NCBI GenBank assembly: GCA_030180135.1
Contig: CM058232.1
Coordinates: forward strand, 96,832,630-96,896,629
Reading direction: 5' to 3'
Length of the DNA stretch: 64,000 nucleotides
Source: Orychophragmus violaceus
Taxonomy: Eukaryota; Streptophyta; Magnoliopsida; Brassicales; Brassicaceae
Numbering within the stretch: the first letter of the stretch is position 1; each line of letters opens with the position of its first letter. Shown piece after piece: positions 24,291 to 36,144 of this stretch. The translations under genes and the position numbers were made by a program. Under the pieces are notes generated by a model, which worked only from the letters and a program-made list of their open reading frames with translations, did no database searches and was not told the DNA's origin.

Positions 24291-25087
24291 ATGTTTCAAA
24301 AGTATTCTTTTCTAATGAATAAATCTCCTTGTATATATAGAAGGTGAGAAGTAGACTTAAGATAACATCGGGTGGAAGTGGCCGCTTGTATTTGTGTGGG
24401 GTGAGAGCAATAAATAATATATGGAAAGTTTCATATATTTTCTACTTTTAGGATATATTATTGTTTAAGTTTGTAAACTACAATATCGTTAGGATATATT
24501 ATTGTTACATATAGTTAGAGTATCTATAACCAAAATATTTATTTGAATGTAGAATATTATCTTACTTTGTGAACAATAAAATGTTCAAGTTACACAAATA
24601 TATGGTAATCATCCGATATTTAAGATTGTCAATCTAAATTATTGCGAAATCTTAAAATTACAACTATTATCTTATTATTAATCTAACGAACAATATTTTG
24701 TTAGATTGAATTAGGATATTTTGTTTAGCATTAGACTTACTCGGAATGTGAAATATTGGCACACTTTTTATTTTTTTTTCATTTTATAGACATCAATGCA
24801 AATACAAAAAAATTGTTAAGATATTCAGTTTAGCGATATATTTTCTAAGTTATTCTCAAACAGATATACAAAGATGTTTAAATTGCAATATTGTCTTAAT
24901 TTCTTTGCGTCTACATCTAGGGTTGTGTCCAAATAATTATAACCATATTCCTCCAAAATCATAAATACGTTTTCATAGTCAGAATAAGACAATAATAGGA
25001 TTTATACCGTATAATTTGATTAAACTTAGATTCATTTGGAAGAAAACTACAATGTACTGGAAAATAAGTATAGATTTACAAAAGAGG
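24291..25087. other. AT-rich non-coding Helitron interior
   Basis: No coding frame, hairpin or repeat stood out. Confidence 0.4.
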
Positions 25088-25760
25088 ATTTGATCAGCCT
25101 TCATTCGGACTATCGGGACTGTAACTCATTTGAAACTCAAAAGAGTACCAAAACAATTATTTACAACCAATTAAATTTATAGAGTAACCGAAAAGAATAT
25201 TCTGAGCTACAGGCTCAATAGGTCAACCGGGACATGTGATGTGAAATTACTATGTCTTGATAAAAACAATCAATCGGACTTTTGCATCTCACGCTCCTTC
25301 TTATACAATATCTCAAACGTTTGTTAATTCAAATTACGCTCAATTGAGCTTAGCTTTGTGATTACCGAGGTTATTCTTTGATGGGACCAAACGAACAAAG
25401 CAAAAAATAAAAGTAATTTTTTTTTAAGAATGAAAAAGAAAAAGCTAAAAAAATATATGATCAGGCTTTATACAAACCCATCGGGACTGTACCTAAAAAA
25501 GGTATTTACCGAAACCATTCTTTACCACCAAATCCTTGTCTATAGTAGTAGGCAACACTAATTCGGACCATAAGCTCATTGGGACAATCGGGTCATGTGA
25601 TGTGAACTAACAACGTCTTGCCAACAACATCTAATCGGACTTTTAGATCTCACACTCCTTTCTAGATACAACCTCAACCATTTTTTAGTTCACATCACAT
25701 CACTAGATCTTAGCTTTGTGATAACCGAACTTCTTCTTCTTTCATGGGACCAAACCGACA
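25088..25760. repeat. Diverged tandem duplication (~350 bp) near the Helitron 5' end
   Basis: Copies at about 25088-25405 and 25460-25760 share ATCGGGACTGTA, GGGTCATGTGATGTGAA-type, AATCGGACTTTT-GATCTCAC, TTAGCTTTGTGATAACCGA-type and CATGGGACCAAAC-GA phrases in the same order. Both are non-coding and lie ~500-1200 bp inside the Helitron 5' terminus, so they may be duplicated regulatory or leader sequence. Confidence 0.65.
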
Positions 25761-26274
25761 AAACAGAATCAAAAAACCAAAAACATAGGAATCATTTCAA
25801 AACCGAGCAGAAGAAGAAGAAAGCAATAGAAATGAAAACGGATCATTTGACCAAAACTTTGATGATCCGGAAGAAAACTTCCACGGCCAATGAGAAAAAC
25901 AAATGAGACAGAAATGTTCTTAATAATATTTTGGATGATGCATACGATTTTGTTAGAGAAGTCAATCCAAGCTCCCCTTATATAGGATCTCAAAAGTTCT
26001 CTCGAAAGCCTGGAATATGCCCTAAAATATCTTATTTTAAACTCGAAAATGGGATATTCAGAAATATATTATGGTTTTTTTAAGGAAATGAATTAAATAA
26101 TTAGCTTTAAATCGATCCGATGGTATTCTTGTGAATAAGTCGAACCCCGGACCCAATAGTTTATTTTTGGCCTTGCCATGTCACACTTCCACGTCATCAT
26201 TATCGGCCTCTAGAACCCTCTCGTGACGACACATCAGCAATCGCCCAAAATTATTTCTCATATAAAGGTATAGA

Positions 26275-26945
26275 TTAGGTATGGCCCGTGTTATGCAGAC
26301 AAAACTTTTTAAAGAAAAAAAATATGTCTTTTCTGTTTTCATAAAAACGTACAAATGATATAATGTACTATTCTAAGATTTGCTAGTAAAAAATTTTAGT
26401 CAAGTTACATACAAATGTATGTAAATGGATATATTCGGTTGTTCTACTTTTCCTTCTGTCTTATGTTTCACTTCTATGATTTATGTCATTCGTCGGTTTT
26501 CATATGCTTCTTTTTCCTACATATTTTGTCTAATTATTTTAAAATTTTCACAAAATAAAAAATTTAAAAATATTTTATCTTTTGATATTTTTATTTTATA
26601 ATTAAAGTGTCATGTTTATGATTATAATTTATGCAAATTAGAAATATTCTGGTTGTTGACAAAAAAAAATACTCTGGTGTATAATGAATATCAGAACAGC
26701 CAAATATATGTATTGATGAATGTGATGGTTAATCTCTTTTCCTTCTTCATTGATATGTGCTAGAACAAGCATGTTTTTATGCGCTTCTTCCAATTTTTGT
26801 TTTTTACGGTGCTTTTTTCTGAGGGCTTGGAAGAAAATAAGACACTGGTTGCCCTTGCCTGGGTCTTCTTCATTTGGGACCTGCTTATTTTCACCACCAC
26901 ATCCTGTTCGAGAAAATCTCGCCTCGTAGTGGGTTTTTACTCGGT
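26275..26945. other. AT-rich flank and kinase-fragment 3' region
   Basis: Contains the LINE-tail micro-insertion at 26653-26668. Open frames at 26638-26949 and 26779-27030 are weak and overlap the 3' flank of the kinase fragment. The phrase CTAAGATTTGCTAGTAAAAA (~26370) recurs near 27783, just before the second Helitron. Confidence 0.35.
26653..26668 (+). mobile_element. Micro-insertion of a LINE 3' tail
   Basis: TTGTTGAC plus A8 lies between ATATTCTGG (26644-26652) and ATACTCTGG (26669-26677), a 9 bp direct repeat with one mismatch. The insert matches the LINE 3' end at ~754-771. This fits an extreme 5'-truncated target-primed insertion. Confidence 0.5.
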
Positions 26946-27351
26946 TCATGTAACGACGTTTACCTCACTCATTATATGTTCAAGCATTTTTATGATTTCT
27001 TCAAATAGTGGTCTTTCTTTTGGGTCTTGATGCCAATATCTCTCCAGAAGTCCCTTCACTTTTGGATGTGTCTTCTTTGGACTTTTCGGTCTAAAACATG
27101 AATGCAACGTTTCTTATTATACAATACCTTTTGGACAACGCCAACAGCCGCTTGTAGTGGAGTCAAAAAAGCATATGAGATCTGTTTCCATTTACAAATA
27201 CATTATACACATCACTATCTCAATTAGCACGACAGATTTAGAAAAAGAATTGTAAGCAGATTCTTCTTATATCCCCAGTCAAAAGTTCATATAGCACTAT
27301 CCCATAACTGAATACATCTGCTTTGTGATTGTAAGGTTTGTGTTCAATGAC
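26946..27351 (-). pseudogene. Raf-like/STY-type protein kinase, C-terminal fragment
   Basis: Minus-strand blocks: after an acceptor at 27352-27353, VIEHKPYNHKADVFSYGIVL and YELLTG (kinase subdomain IX); then YAFLTPLQAAVGVVQK with donor GTATTG (~27190-27128); then RPKSPKKTHPKVKGLLERYW, HQDPKERPLFEEII and a stop at 26946 (27090-26946). This is the C-terminal lobe of plant Raf-like MAPKKK/STY kinases. The N-terminal lobe and catalytic loop are absent upstream (27360 onward is A-rich), and the first block lacks a clear donor. It retains introns, so it arose by DNA-level capture or deletion, not retroposition. Confidence 0.75.
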
Positions 27352-27827
27352 CTGGATTTCAACAATACTTTGTCAAATTAAGCAAGTGAGAGATTAACAC
27401 ATCTGGTATGTGTTTTTTTCTTCATAAAACTGTACAAATTATGTAAGGACAAATCGCAAAAATGACACAAAAACATGCATTGTCACAAATAATAAAGAAG
27501 AAAAATCATCAAAATATCATTTATTAAAGAATAAAGTCTAAATTAACCTCAACTATAAACCTTAAATACTAAATCATAAACCCTAAATTCTAAATAATAA
27601 ACTTTAAACACTAAATACTAAACCCTAAATAATAAACCTTAAACCCTAAATTATACAATGCTATACAAATCTTTGTAATCCAAATAATGATAAAAATGTC
27701 AATTATTTCTCTTGGTGCTATATTTATGATAAAATATATTTTGTGCTGTTTTATGACTTTTTCATGATGTAATGTATTACTCTAAGATTATTTGCTAGTA
27801 AAAAGTTTTCGTCAACTTACATACAAA
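27352..27827. other. A-rich sequence with CTAAA-type short repeats
   Basis: Between 27530 and 27660 the sequence repeats AAACCTTAAATACTAAATC / AAACCCTAAA-type heptamers with drift. It resembles degenerate telomere-like (CCCTAAA) DNA but is too diverged to call. No gene. Confidence 0.4.
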
Positions 27828-28439
27828 TCATATATATATTAGAGATTTTCTCTCCACCTTAGACCATCCACGTGTCCTACAAAATTGTTTAACTATTGGG
27901 CCTTGGAGATAGCATAAAGCCTAAACAAAACATACGATCCATTAAGAAATCCTCCACCTTCCTGAATCTTTTACTACCATCGTCCTCTCCTTAACTGGAT
28001 CAAAATCTCTTGTAGCCTTATGGCTCAAAAACAAATCCCATTTACCCCTTTGTAATCACAATACCCCTCTTTCATTAAATGAAACGTGCTTTGACTAGTT
28101 TGTCCCTGGTTTTACTATACCCAATTTGGTGGTTTATCAGAAAAATTGGTTTAAACTATTTTATTAGTTTCGGGATCCATTGATTTCCTATATCCGAATG
28201 GGGTTCCTATCCGAATAGTATTGGATTCCTTGGATTGGGTTGGATTCGGGTTGAGTGTAGGGTGCAACGAAAACGAAATCAAAATCAGAAAATTGTGTTT
28301 AGCTTTCTGTTTAGCTCCGTCGCCGACACCGTCGCGTCTCTGACCACCATTCGCCGCCTATGTCGTGCTCCGTCACCATTGGGACTACCAATTGAGTATA
28401 AATACATTCAAGAGATATAATCGGTGTGTATTGGCCGCG

Positions 28440-29700
28440 TAAATCAATTCAAAATTGGAATTTGTGTTCCTGCTGCAGGATATCAGATAGCAAACAATCA
28501 TGATTCAATCTATTAGCGTTATTGAACTAGAATCACAGAAGTATAACTAACCAGCTCTCGCTGCGATAATTATCTGTGTCTAACAACCTAGCAAACCAAC
28601 TCTCGTTACGAATCCTAGAGTTCTAAACATGCATTAATTCCAAGTTCGTTCATTCAGATTTTATTTAGACCAAATCTCTTTGCGAATAGATAAATTGATC
28701 ACCTAAATTCTTTCTAGCTAATTAACCAACTTTCGTTGCGGAAATCAACCTAATATCAATAATCTAAATAGCTAGTTCAGATTAAGCGTTAAGAATGATT
28801 TAGATGAAGAACTAGATGATGAATCCAAATTAATCAGTTGTTCTAACATTCCTTCAAATCCCTAATGAGAATTCCCTAACCTAACAAGAGATCTACTCAG
28901 ACATAGCAATCATAACAAAAGACATAGTCATAATAGATATATCATATAAAAATCAAAAGAGTAAGAACATGGGTTCGAAATCTCTTATCTCTCGAGTACA
29001 AGAACAATCCCAAATTTTCTAATCTTTGATAAAGTAAAGCTTTGCCTAAACAGTGGCTGAAAAACCTAATTAATAGTCTAAAACACGGTTTGGACTTCTT
29101 TGTAATTATGAGAAACTTCTGGGCTAAATAGCAAATCTTCAAAGTCTTCACTAAACCAGCGAGAATCTCCTGATCACGATCCGTGTCGACCGACACCAAA
29201 GATGTGTCGATCGACACCAAGCTCAGACGATCATACTAACTCTTCTGCAATCGCATTAATGCTCTATAAAGCTCCACAATGCGCCATAATGTCCAAATAA
29301 GCTCCAAACGTGATATAAACCTGTAAAATACCTGAAAGGACTCGAAAGACAGACTCGATTATGTACATATATCATGGCTCAAAACACCTAAAAACCATGA
29401 TATATCAACTCCCCCACACTTAACTCTTGCTTGCCCTCAAGCAAATAAAGAACCAAAGTATAAGAAAAAGGTTTGAAAACTCAGAAACTCATTTCATCTT
29501 AGGAACATTCGCTTTCACATTCACTTAGTAAACCACTAAAAACATTCATGCACATATCAAGACCACAATGTACTTCCCCCACCCTTAGCAACTGTCTCAA
29601 GTAAACTCCACAATCTAGACAGAACATCTAAATTCACCACACTAACCTCTGTATACAATTAAGTACGATCTTACAACGGGAGTATCGATTAGAGGACGCA
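28440..29700 (-). mobile_element. Athila-like 3' LTR and adjoining 3' region, fragment
   Basis: On the minus strand the segment contains an AAGTGTGGGGGAGT polypurine tract just before TGATATATCATGGTTTTTAG (LTR start, ~29408), as at 58113-58127. To the right it shares TTGCTTG.CCTCAAGCAAA, GACCACAATGTACTTCCCCC-type and CAAGTAAACTCCACAATC phrases with 58128-58400. LTR landmarks include GTGTCGACCGACAC (29183-29196), GTGTCGATCGACAC (29204-29217) and CAACTTTCGTTGCG. The LTR has lost its far end. It is diverged from the LTR at 62304-63497, so it is a related subfamily. Confidence 0.65.
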
Positions 29701-30700
29701 TGAACACATTTGAAACACTACATATATTATCATTATACATATTTTACACACATCAAATAAAACTTCTAAAGCTTTACATTTTGATTTTTTAATCATATAT
29801 TTTCATAACTGTCTTTTACTTTTAACCCTTTGAATTTTGATTTTTTCATCATATAGTTTCTTAAACGTCTCTTGCTTCCCTCAATGATTTAAGATATGGA
29901 AGATAAAATAGTATTCACGTTAAGGTGTTATCTTTATATTAATTGAGAAGTGCTTTTAGCCTTATATTCACTCTCAAAATGGTTGATTACTAATTTACCA
30001 TTAATCTTTACATTAATTGAGAAGTGCTTTTAGCCTTATATTCACTCTCAAAATGGTTGATTACTAATTTACCATTAATGAAATTAGATTAATTACTATG
30101 TTAACCTTAATTTATATTGGTAATTTTGTTATATATTTTTATTTTTCTATGGAGATATAGATAACTTTGGATAATAAAAAAACATGATAAATATGAAAAA
30201 TTGAATAAGATTTGTTTTAAAATTTTATTTTAGAGATATATAGAACTTTGAATAAAAAAATAAAATAAATAAATGAGATGATAAATATAAAAATATTTAT
30301 GAAGATTATTAATTTTATTTTAGAGATATACTTAACTTTCAATAAAAAAAAAACTAAAAGTAAGATGATAAATATGAAAACGTTTATGCAATTTTTTAAA
30401 TATTAATAAATATTTTTTTGATTTTATATAGTAAATTTTTATTATTTATATAAATTTATATATAAATGATAAAATATTTTAATAAGATATTTATATATTG
30501 ATTTTATACATAAAAATTTAAATAAAAATTATTATTATTATTAATTTATTTATAATAAATTATAAAATATCTTATTAAATATAATAATGTATGTATGTTT
30601 AATTTTAAATATTTTATATAGATTTTCATATTATTATTGTTGTTATTAAATATATCGATAATTTTTATATTTTATAAAATTAATATTTAATAATATTTGG
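29701..30700. other. AT-rich Helitron interior with a 75 bp tandem duplication
   Basis: 29930-30004 is repeated almost exactly at 30005-30079 (AATTGAGAAGTGCTTTTAGC..). The remainder is low-complexity AT-rich sequence with no coding frame. Confidence 0.6.
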
Positions 30701-30731
30701 GCTCGCACATGGTGCGAGCGAATCATACTAG

Positions 30732-32247
30732 TTTTCATGAAATATGTGATGAACATAAGTAGAGAGTCCTTTGAATTTGTTATTGATAATTAAATGTTCA
30801 TTTTTCCAAATAATTTACTATTTTTTATTATTTACATTGAGTTTGTGCCATTTTTTACCTAATTATATTATTTAACTCAGTATACTATTATATAAGTTAT
30901 ATATTAGTTAATTTATTTATATATCTACATTTAATATGTCTTGTTTTATTTTGTTTTTAGAAAAGATAAATAGTAAATAAATGAATGACCTACATGGTTA
31001 TGTTATGTAGTTCAATATCGTTAACAATTATAAGTTTACCATGTCGTGTTTTACTTTTGCTCATAAATATTTATTTTGATCGTTATACTAAATACCCTAT
31101 AGATATTTAATAATAGCTAAAAGGATAATTCTAAAACCATATAATGTTCTTTTGATAATGTATATATATATATTACATGTGAAAACAATTATATACTAGA
31201 TTTTGATCTGGGTTCAGCACGAAATATTAGTTACATGATTTTTTTAGTTTTTTTGACTCATGATCTCGTAAATGAATGGAACACCTTCTCTTAGCACGAA
31301 GTATTAGTTAGATGATTTTTAGATCGCTTTTATCGTCTTTTATTGTAATATTTATTTTGATTTTTTTGTCATATAGTAGCTCATATTATATATTGTTGTA
31401 GTTTTTCTTTTATTATGTAAAATTAAACTTTTATTACATTTTTATCATTATTTAATAAATTAACTAATTTTAGGATTGTGTTGAATATGTCTTATTTATT
31501 TTCTACTATAGAGAATAAATTGTGATCAACTGAATTTTTTTGGTTTAGATATGTTTTCTGAGTAAAAAATTGTTTTTATCTAGTTTTAGAGGTACTTATT
31601 AGTTATATAATTTCTAGATTTTCTGCACTTCAAAACGATGATCAAAATATATACTCGCATTTTAAAAGTACCAGTCAAAATTATGGCATAATCAATAATA
31701 TATTTAAATGCTGAAGAGAATAGCAGGGTTAAAAAAATAAGCTCGAGTTTTTTTTTAATATCTCAGAGTTGTTTTAATTTATAATATTAAAATACTCTTA
31801 GTGATGTAATTAATTAGTCATAACTCTCTGGGCATTGCATCTAATTTAAAAATTCTGTCAAATGTAATTCTAAATTAATAATATTCAGATGGTTTGATGT
31901 GTGTTAGGTCAATAATATAAGATTTATGTAGGTGTCTAAGTTTATTTAAAATTTTTAAGATATATTATTTAAACTGAGTAATATAAGGAGGTCGCAATCT
32001 ACATTATTTAGAATTTGGATTTATTAAATTTCTAAATAGTCTCCAAACTTTAATTTTTAGTTATGTTAATATTTTTATTGACTTTTGTTGCACGACTATT
32101 TCTTTTTAAATTTTAATAGTATAGAAGAATATAAGTATACATTTTAAATTATAAAAACAAAGTTTTGAGTAAGTTCTTTAACGTTAATAAACTGTATAAT
32201 ATACGATTTTATCATCCAAACTTTTAGTTTTCTTACGCTTTAAATGC

Positions 32248-32303
<56 letters not shown>
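30732..32303. other. AT-rich non-coding stretch with (TA)n
   Basis: No gene found. AGCACGAAATATTAGTTA-ATGATTTTT recurs at ~31216 and ~31295. A (TA)n microsatellite of about 54 bp lies at 32251-32304. Confidence 0.5.
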
Positions 32304-32309
<6 letters not shown>

Positions 32310-32872
32310 CATGTATATTGAATATTGTCTAAGATACTAATAATAGGATGAAGTAAAATTAAAAGTAACTTTTTAATCACTATTTTTCTTCCGACCTGAA
32401 TTAAGAGCTGTTTAAAAAAAAAACTTAAACAAAGACAAAAACTAAAAAAAAAAGTAATAAAAATGAAGAAAATGACAAAAATGAAATAATAACAATTTTT
32501 CTAATATACTACTTTTTCTCATCAAGTCAACCAGGCAACACTCACGTTGTGCGCCATTTTTGAATCTCTTCCAAAGGCTACCGCAACACCTTGAAGGCAC
32601 AAGCGAGCCACGCCACACACCGTCTCGCTTGGTACAACAATCGAGAGCCCATCACTCGGTAGGATCAATTCGTCGTCTTCTCAATCCGTTATAATTACCT
32701 ATAAATATTGGATCATATACGGTTTACGTAACTATCACCTGTGGAAACAAAACAGAAGAAAAAATCATCAGATTCAATTCCATAGATGCTTGAGAAGCAT
32801 CATGTAAATAAGGGAAATACAACGTATGTGAGAGCAGCCATGACAATTGCCGTATTAATGACTATAATATAA

Positions 32873-33880
32873 TCCTTTATTCTATAAAGCACTAGCAAAA
32901 TTTTCAATAACTGACACTCTCTCATCATGACACGTAAGTATATTCTGACGTGTCCTCTTCTCAAATTTCATTGATTTTTTGTCTTTAATTAATTATCCTT
33001 AAAACTCTCACCACAACCACCTCTATCATCACCCACATCCTACTTTTCCTAATAACTTCTCCCAATTCTTTCGAAACCTTGCAGCAAAATAAAGCTATCA
33101 TACCCAGTTATCGATTCTCTCTTTCTCTCTTCAAGCTTCTGACTGAATCGCAAACCCTTCTATTTGTTTTCGGTAATTTATCATCCTTTTCTAATTTCTA
33201 TCTATTTTTCAAATTCAATTTTACAGGTAAGATCCACCTCATTCCATGGCTTTTTACCGATCAATTTTGCAGGTTGTATCACCATGCCTATTGATTTTAT
33301 TCCAGTTTCTGAGTTAACTCCAACGTCTGGTGTGTGTAAAATCAACTACGGATCCTTCGTCTATGGGGATTTCCCATCCTTTATTCTATAAAGCACTAGC
33401 AAAATTTTCAATAACTGACACTCTCTCATCATGACACGTAAGTATATTCTGACGTGTCCTCTTCTCAAATTTCATTGATTTTTTGTCTTTAATTAATTAT
33501 CCTTAAAACTCTCACCACAACCACCTCTATCATCACCCACATCCTACTTTTCCTAATAACTTCTCCCAATTCTTTCGAAACCTTGCAGCAAAATAAAGCT
33601 ATCATACCCAGTTATCGATTCTCTCTTTCTCTCTTCAAGCTTCTGACTGAATCGCAAACCCTTCTATTTGTTTTCGGTAATTTATCATCCTTTTCTAATT
33701 TCTATCTATTTTTCAAATTCAATTTTACAGGTAAGATCCACCTCATTCCATGGCTTTTTACCGATCAATTTTGCAGGTTGTATCACCATGCCTATTGATT
33801 TTATTCCAGTTTCTGAGTTAACTCCAACGTCTGGTGTGTGTAAAATCAACTACGGATCCTTCGTCTATGGGGATTTCCCA
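32873..33880 (+). repeat. Exact tandem duplication of the Helitron 5' terminal 504 bp
   Basis: 32873-33376 and 33377-33880 look identical by eye, including the ORFs at 33079-33294 and 33583-33798. The second copy starts precisely at the 5' terminal TCCTTTATTC, again preceded by A. Each copy has splice-like signals (ACAG|GTAAG; TTTTGCAGGTT) and an ATG reading MPIDFIPVSELTPTSGVCKI, possibly the first exon of a captured gene. Confidence 0.8.
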
Positions 33881-34409
33881 AAAAAGATAAATCTGGAGAA
33901 TACTTTGCAATTGATCTTCTTCTTCTGGATACAAAAGTACCAAATATTTTCTGTTATCAAGGGTTAAAAATTCTTTTGTAGTTTGCTTATGGGTCGTTAC
34001 TGTATCGCTTATTCTACATGCTTCTTTTATGTTTATCCTATAACTATTACTCTTTTGAAATCCTTTTAGGACACATTTTATAGGTCTATGTATGTAGAGA
34101 TGTTTATGTTGTTCGATTGAATATTGAACTTAGCCTTTCCCTGTGTTTTCAGTTTTGCGAACCGCGTCAAAGACCCTAACTTAATAACTCTCATTCATCA
34201 TTGTTGTTTACCTATATTCCAAACTCATACGGGTGATACACATTTACATATTAACTAATCTGCCAAGTTACTATCGACATTCATGATCTGAAAACAGAAT
34301 ATTTTGTATAAAGATGAAACAGGGATATACGACAGATAGGGTCTGGTCTCTGCACATTTTTGCTCTTCATTTTTGTTCGTTTGAGACAAATGATTTTCGT
34401 TATGATATT

Positions 34410-35600
34410 GTTGTTCAGATGATTGAGGTTTACAATGAGCAAGTCAGAGACCTTCTGGTTATTGATGGAAGCAACAAAAGATATCCTTTTTATTTTCATC
34501 AACAAACTGTTCATTTTTTATGTTTCAGTTTCATATTCCTTAACATATTTGATACGTTAGATATCATGAATAGCTGTCAATAGGGTCCAAGTGTACCGGA
34601 TACAAGTCTTGTGCTGGTTTCGTCAACATTTGATGTGATTGATTTACTGAAAGTTGGGCATAAGAATCGTGTTGTTGGATCAACAGCCTTGAATGATCGA
34701 AGCAGCCGTTCTCATAGGTAAAAGGGAAAACATTTTCAAGAGCAGAGAGAGAACCCATTAGATGTCTTATGCAAGTTCAGTTTGACATTGTCAATCTAAT
34801 TTTCTTGTAGCTGCTTGAATGTTCATTTTCAAGGAAGAGACATTGATGTTTGTCCACATTAGTCTTGAAGCAGATTTAGTTGGGGAAACAATAAGCACTT
34901 TGAAGTCTGCACAGAGAGTAGCTTAAGTTTAGCTTGGTGCTGCCCGAGTGAACAATGATACTTCAGATGTTTAGGAAATCAAAGAACAGGTCTTAGTGGT
35001 TTAAATGAATCTACTGATTGCTACTCTTAAAGCAGCCCTCACGAGAAAAGAAGCAGGGTCACAAGACTCACAATAGGACAAGGTCTTAACAACTTCTGGT
35101 GGCTCTGAGAAACACAAAGCCAAAACTGGTGAAGTAGAGGTGATTCTACTCTCTTCTCGAACTCAAGTCTTCTGATTTAAAATCATGTCTCAGGTTGGAC
35201 ATCGATTTTTTTAGTGATTGCAAATTCATGAAAAAATTGTTCTCTCGAGTGATTGTAGATTTATTACAATAGCATCATGACAAACCAGAGAGCTGTGAAG
35301 TGGAGGAGATTACAGTGAACTCACCACCTTGGCCACCAGTAGCAAGTCCATGCCAAACCTATAGAGACGAAGAGCGAAGTTTCGGGTCAAGTGAGTGGGT
35401 TGATAAGGTAATGGTGAGTAACAGGCAAGACGAGATGAGAAGAGTGGAGAGTCTTTGGGGAGGAGGAACGACAGACAATGGGATAAGTTTTCTGCCACAA
35501 GACTTTTACATGAGAGATATGTATTCAGACACTTCAAGGATAAAAAAGAACATTCTTACAACATCTTCATGGTAAACAACAACAACAGCACATGATCCGA
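34410..35600 (+). pseudogene. Kinesin-14 (KP1/ATK-like) gene fragments
   Basis: The blocks are colinear with a plant KIN-14 motor and tail: QMIEVYNEQVRDLLVIDGSN (34417-34480), then LVSSTFDVIDLLKVGHKNRV and GSTALNDRSSRSH (34600-34718), then TLMFVHISLEADLVGETIS and TLKSAQRVA (34838-34923), then the tail VEEITVNSPPWPPVASP, FGSSEWVDKVMVSNRQDEM and LPQDFYMRDMYSDTSRI (35300-35550). A frameshift at the A-run near 35545 separates the last block from EHSYNIFMVNNNNST. The P-loop and switch regions (SSRSHS to LAGSE) are missing or interrupted, with stops between blocks. Kept introns show capture of genomic DNA by the Helitron. Confidence 0.8.
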
Positions 35601-36144
35601 AATATATGCTTCTCGGATCTAAAAAGCAATTCAGATCCACCATATTTGCTTTATTATTTAATCTGTGAAACTGTTTTCAAAATTAGTTAGATTATTTAAT
35701 ATGATTTAATAAAAGATTTATAAAAACTTAAACTCTGTCTCCATTTAAAAATATTAAAATAATTATTTATTTAAGATACATTTATTTTAGTACGTTTTAT
35801 TAACTTTTGACATAACTTTTACTCATCAAAATTTTAAACTAAAAGATTTAGCCCGTGCAAACGCACGGGCCGAACACTAGTATAATATATTTTGGGAACA
35901 CGTGATGATAGCAAAGATGAGAGAAATGAAAGTATCGACATTTTGTATTTATATATATGCATAAAATTAGTAAAACTTCTTAAACAAAATTTTGGTAATA
36001 AATAAATAAAAATTGATCATGCATATAAATTATTAAAAAGGTTTTTAATTTTGAATTAAATAGATATATCCTTAAGTTTTGATTATAAATGATAGTTTAT
36101 GGGATTTGGTTAATAATATATTAAGCCCAATTATATTGAGTTAG

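Larger units (their letters stand above)
16487..26274 (-). mobile_element. Helitron (~9.8 kb) carrying RPA70-like gene copies
   Basis: On the minus strand the element begins A|TCTATACCTTTATATGAG at 26274 and ends GTACATGCGTGCAGGTCGAT..CTAG|T at 16487-16490. It thus follows Helitron rules: 5' TC, 3' hairpin then CTAG, insertion between A and T. Inside, all on the minus strand, are three decayed RPA70-like genes. RPA-like genes commonly travel with plant Helitrons. No Rep or PIF1-type helicase is seen, so it is non-autonomous. The termini were identified by eye; two adjacent elements could mimic one long one. Confidence 0.6.
27828..30731 (+). mobile_element. Helitron 2 (~2.9 kb)
   Basis: The 3' end is diagnostic: hairpin GCTCGCAC-ATG-GTGCGAGC (30701-30719), then GAATCATACTAG with a T following (30731|30732). 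The 5' end is proposed at A|TCATATATATATTAGAG (27828), matching the TC rule but less certain. The interior holds a short GC-richer open stretch (28235-28420) and an embedded Athila-like LTR and 3' segment (28440-29700). No Rep/helicase coding, so non-autonomous. Confidence 0.65.
32873..35880 (+). mobile_element. Helitron 3 with captured kinesin-14 fragments
   Basis: The 5' end is A|TCCTTTATTCTATAAAGC at 32873. The 3' end is a perfect 8 bp stem hairpin GCCCGTGC-AAAC-GCACGGGC (35851-35870), then CGAACACTAG (35871-35880) followed by T. The unit 2 paralogue near 43030 (ACAATATAATATATTTTGGG) gives the approximate empty site. Cargo: a duplicated 504 bp 5' segment and intron-containing kinesin fragments. 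Transposition proteins are lacking, so it is non-autonomous. Confidence 0.8.

Noticed and set aside
16487..26274. Autonomous Helitron with Rep/helicase
   Set aside because: No HUH Rep motif or PIF1-type helicase frame was seen on either strand. Only RPA-like remnants are present.
27146..27165. CTTGTAGTG as the missing CACTA right terminus
   Set aside because: The bases lie inside the kinase exon encoding TPLQAAVGV. It is 13 kb from the CACTA end, and the match is only nine bases.
27540..27660. Interstitial telomere repeat (CCCTAAA)n
   Set aside because: Only scattered AAACCCTAAA-like words with heavy drift; better described as A/T-rich degenerate sequence.
33079..33294. Repeated 71-codon ORFs in the Helitron 5' duplication
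   Set aside because: Identity follows from the exact 504 bp duplication. The frame has no domain and crosses splice-like signals.
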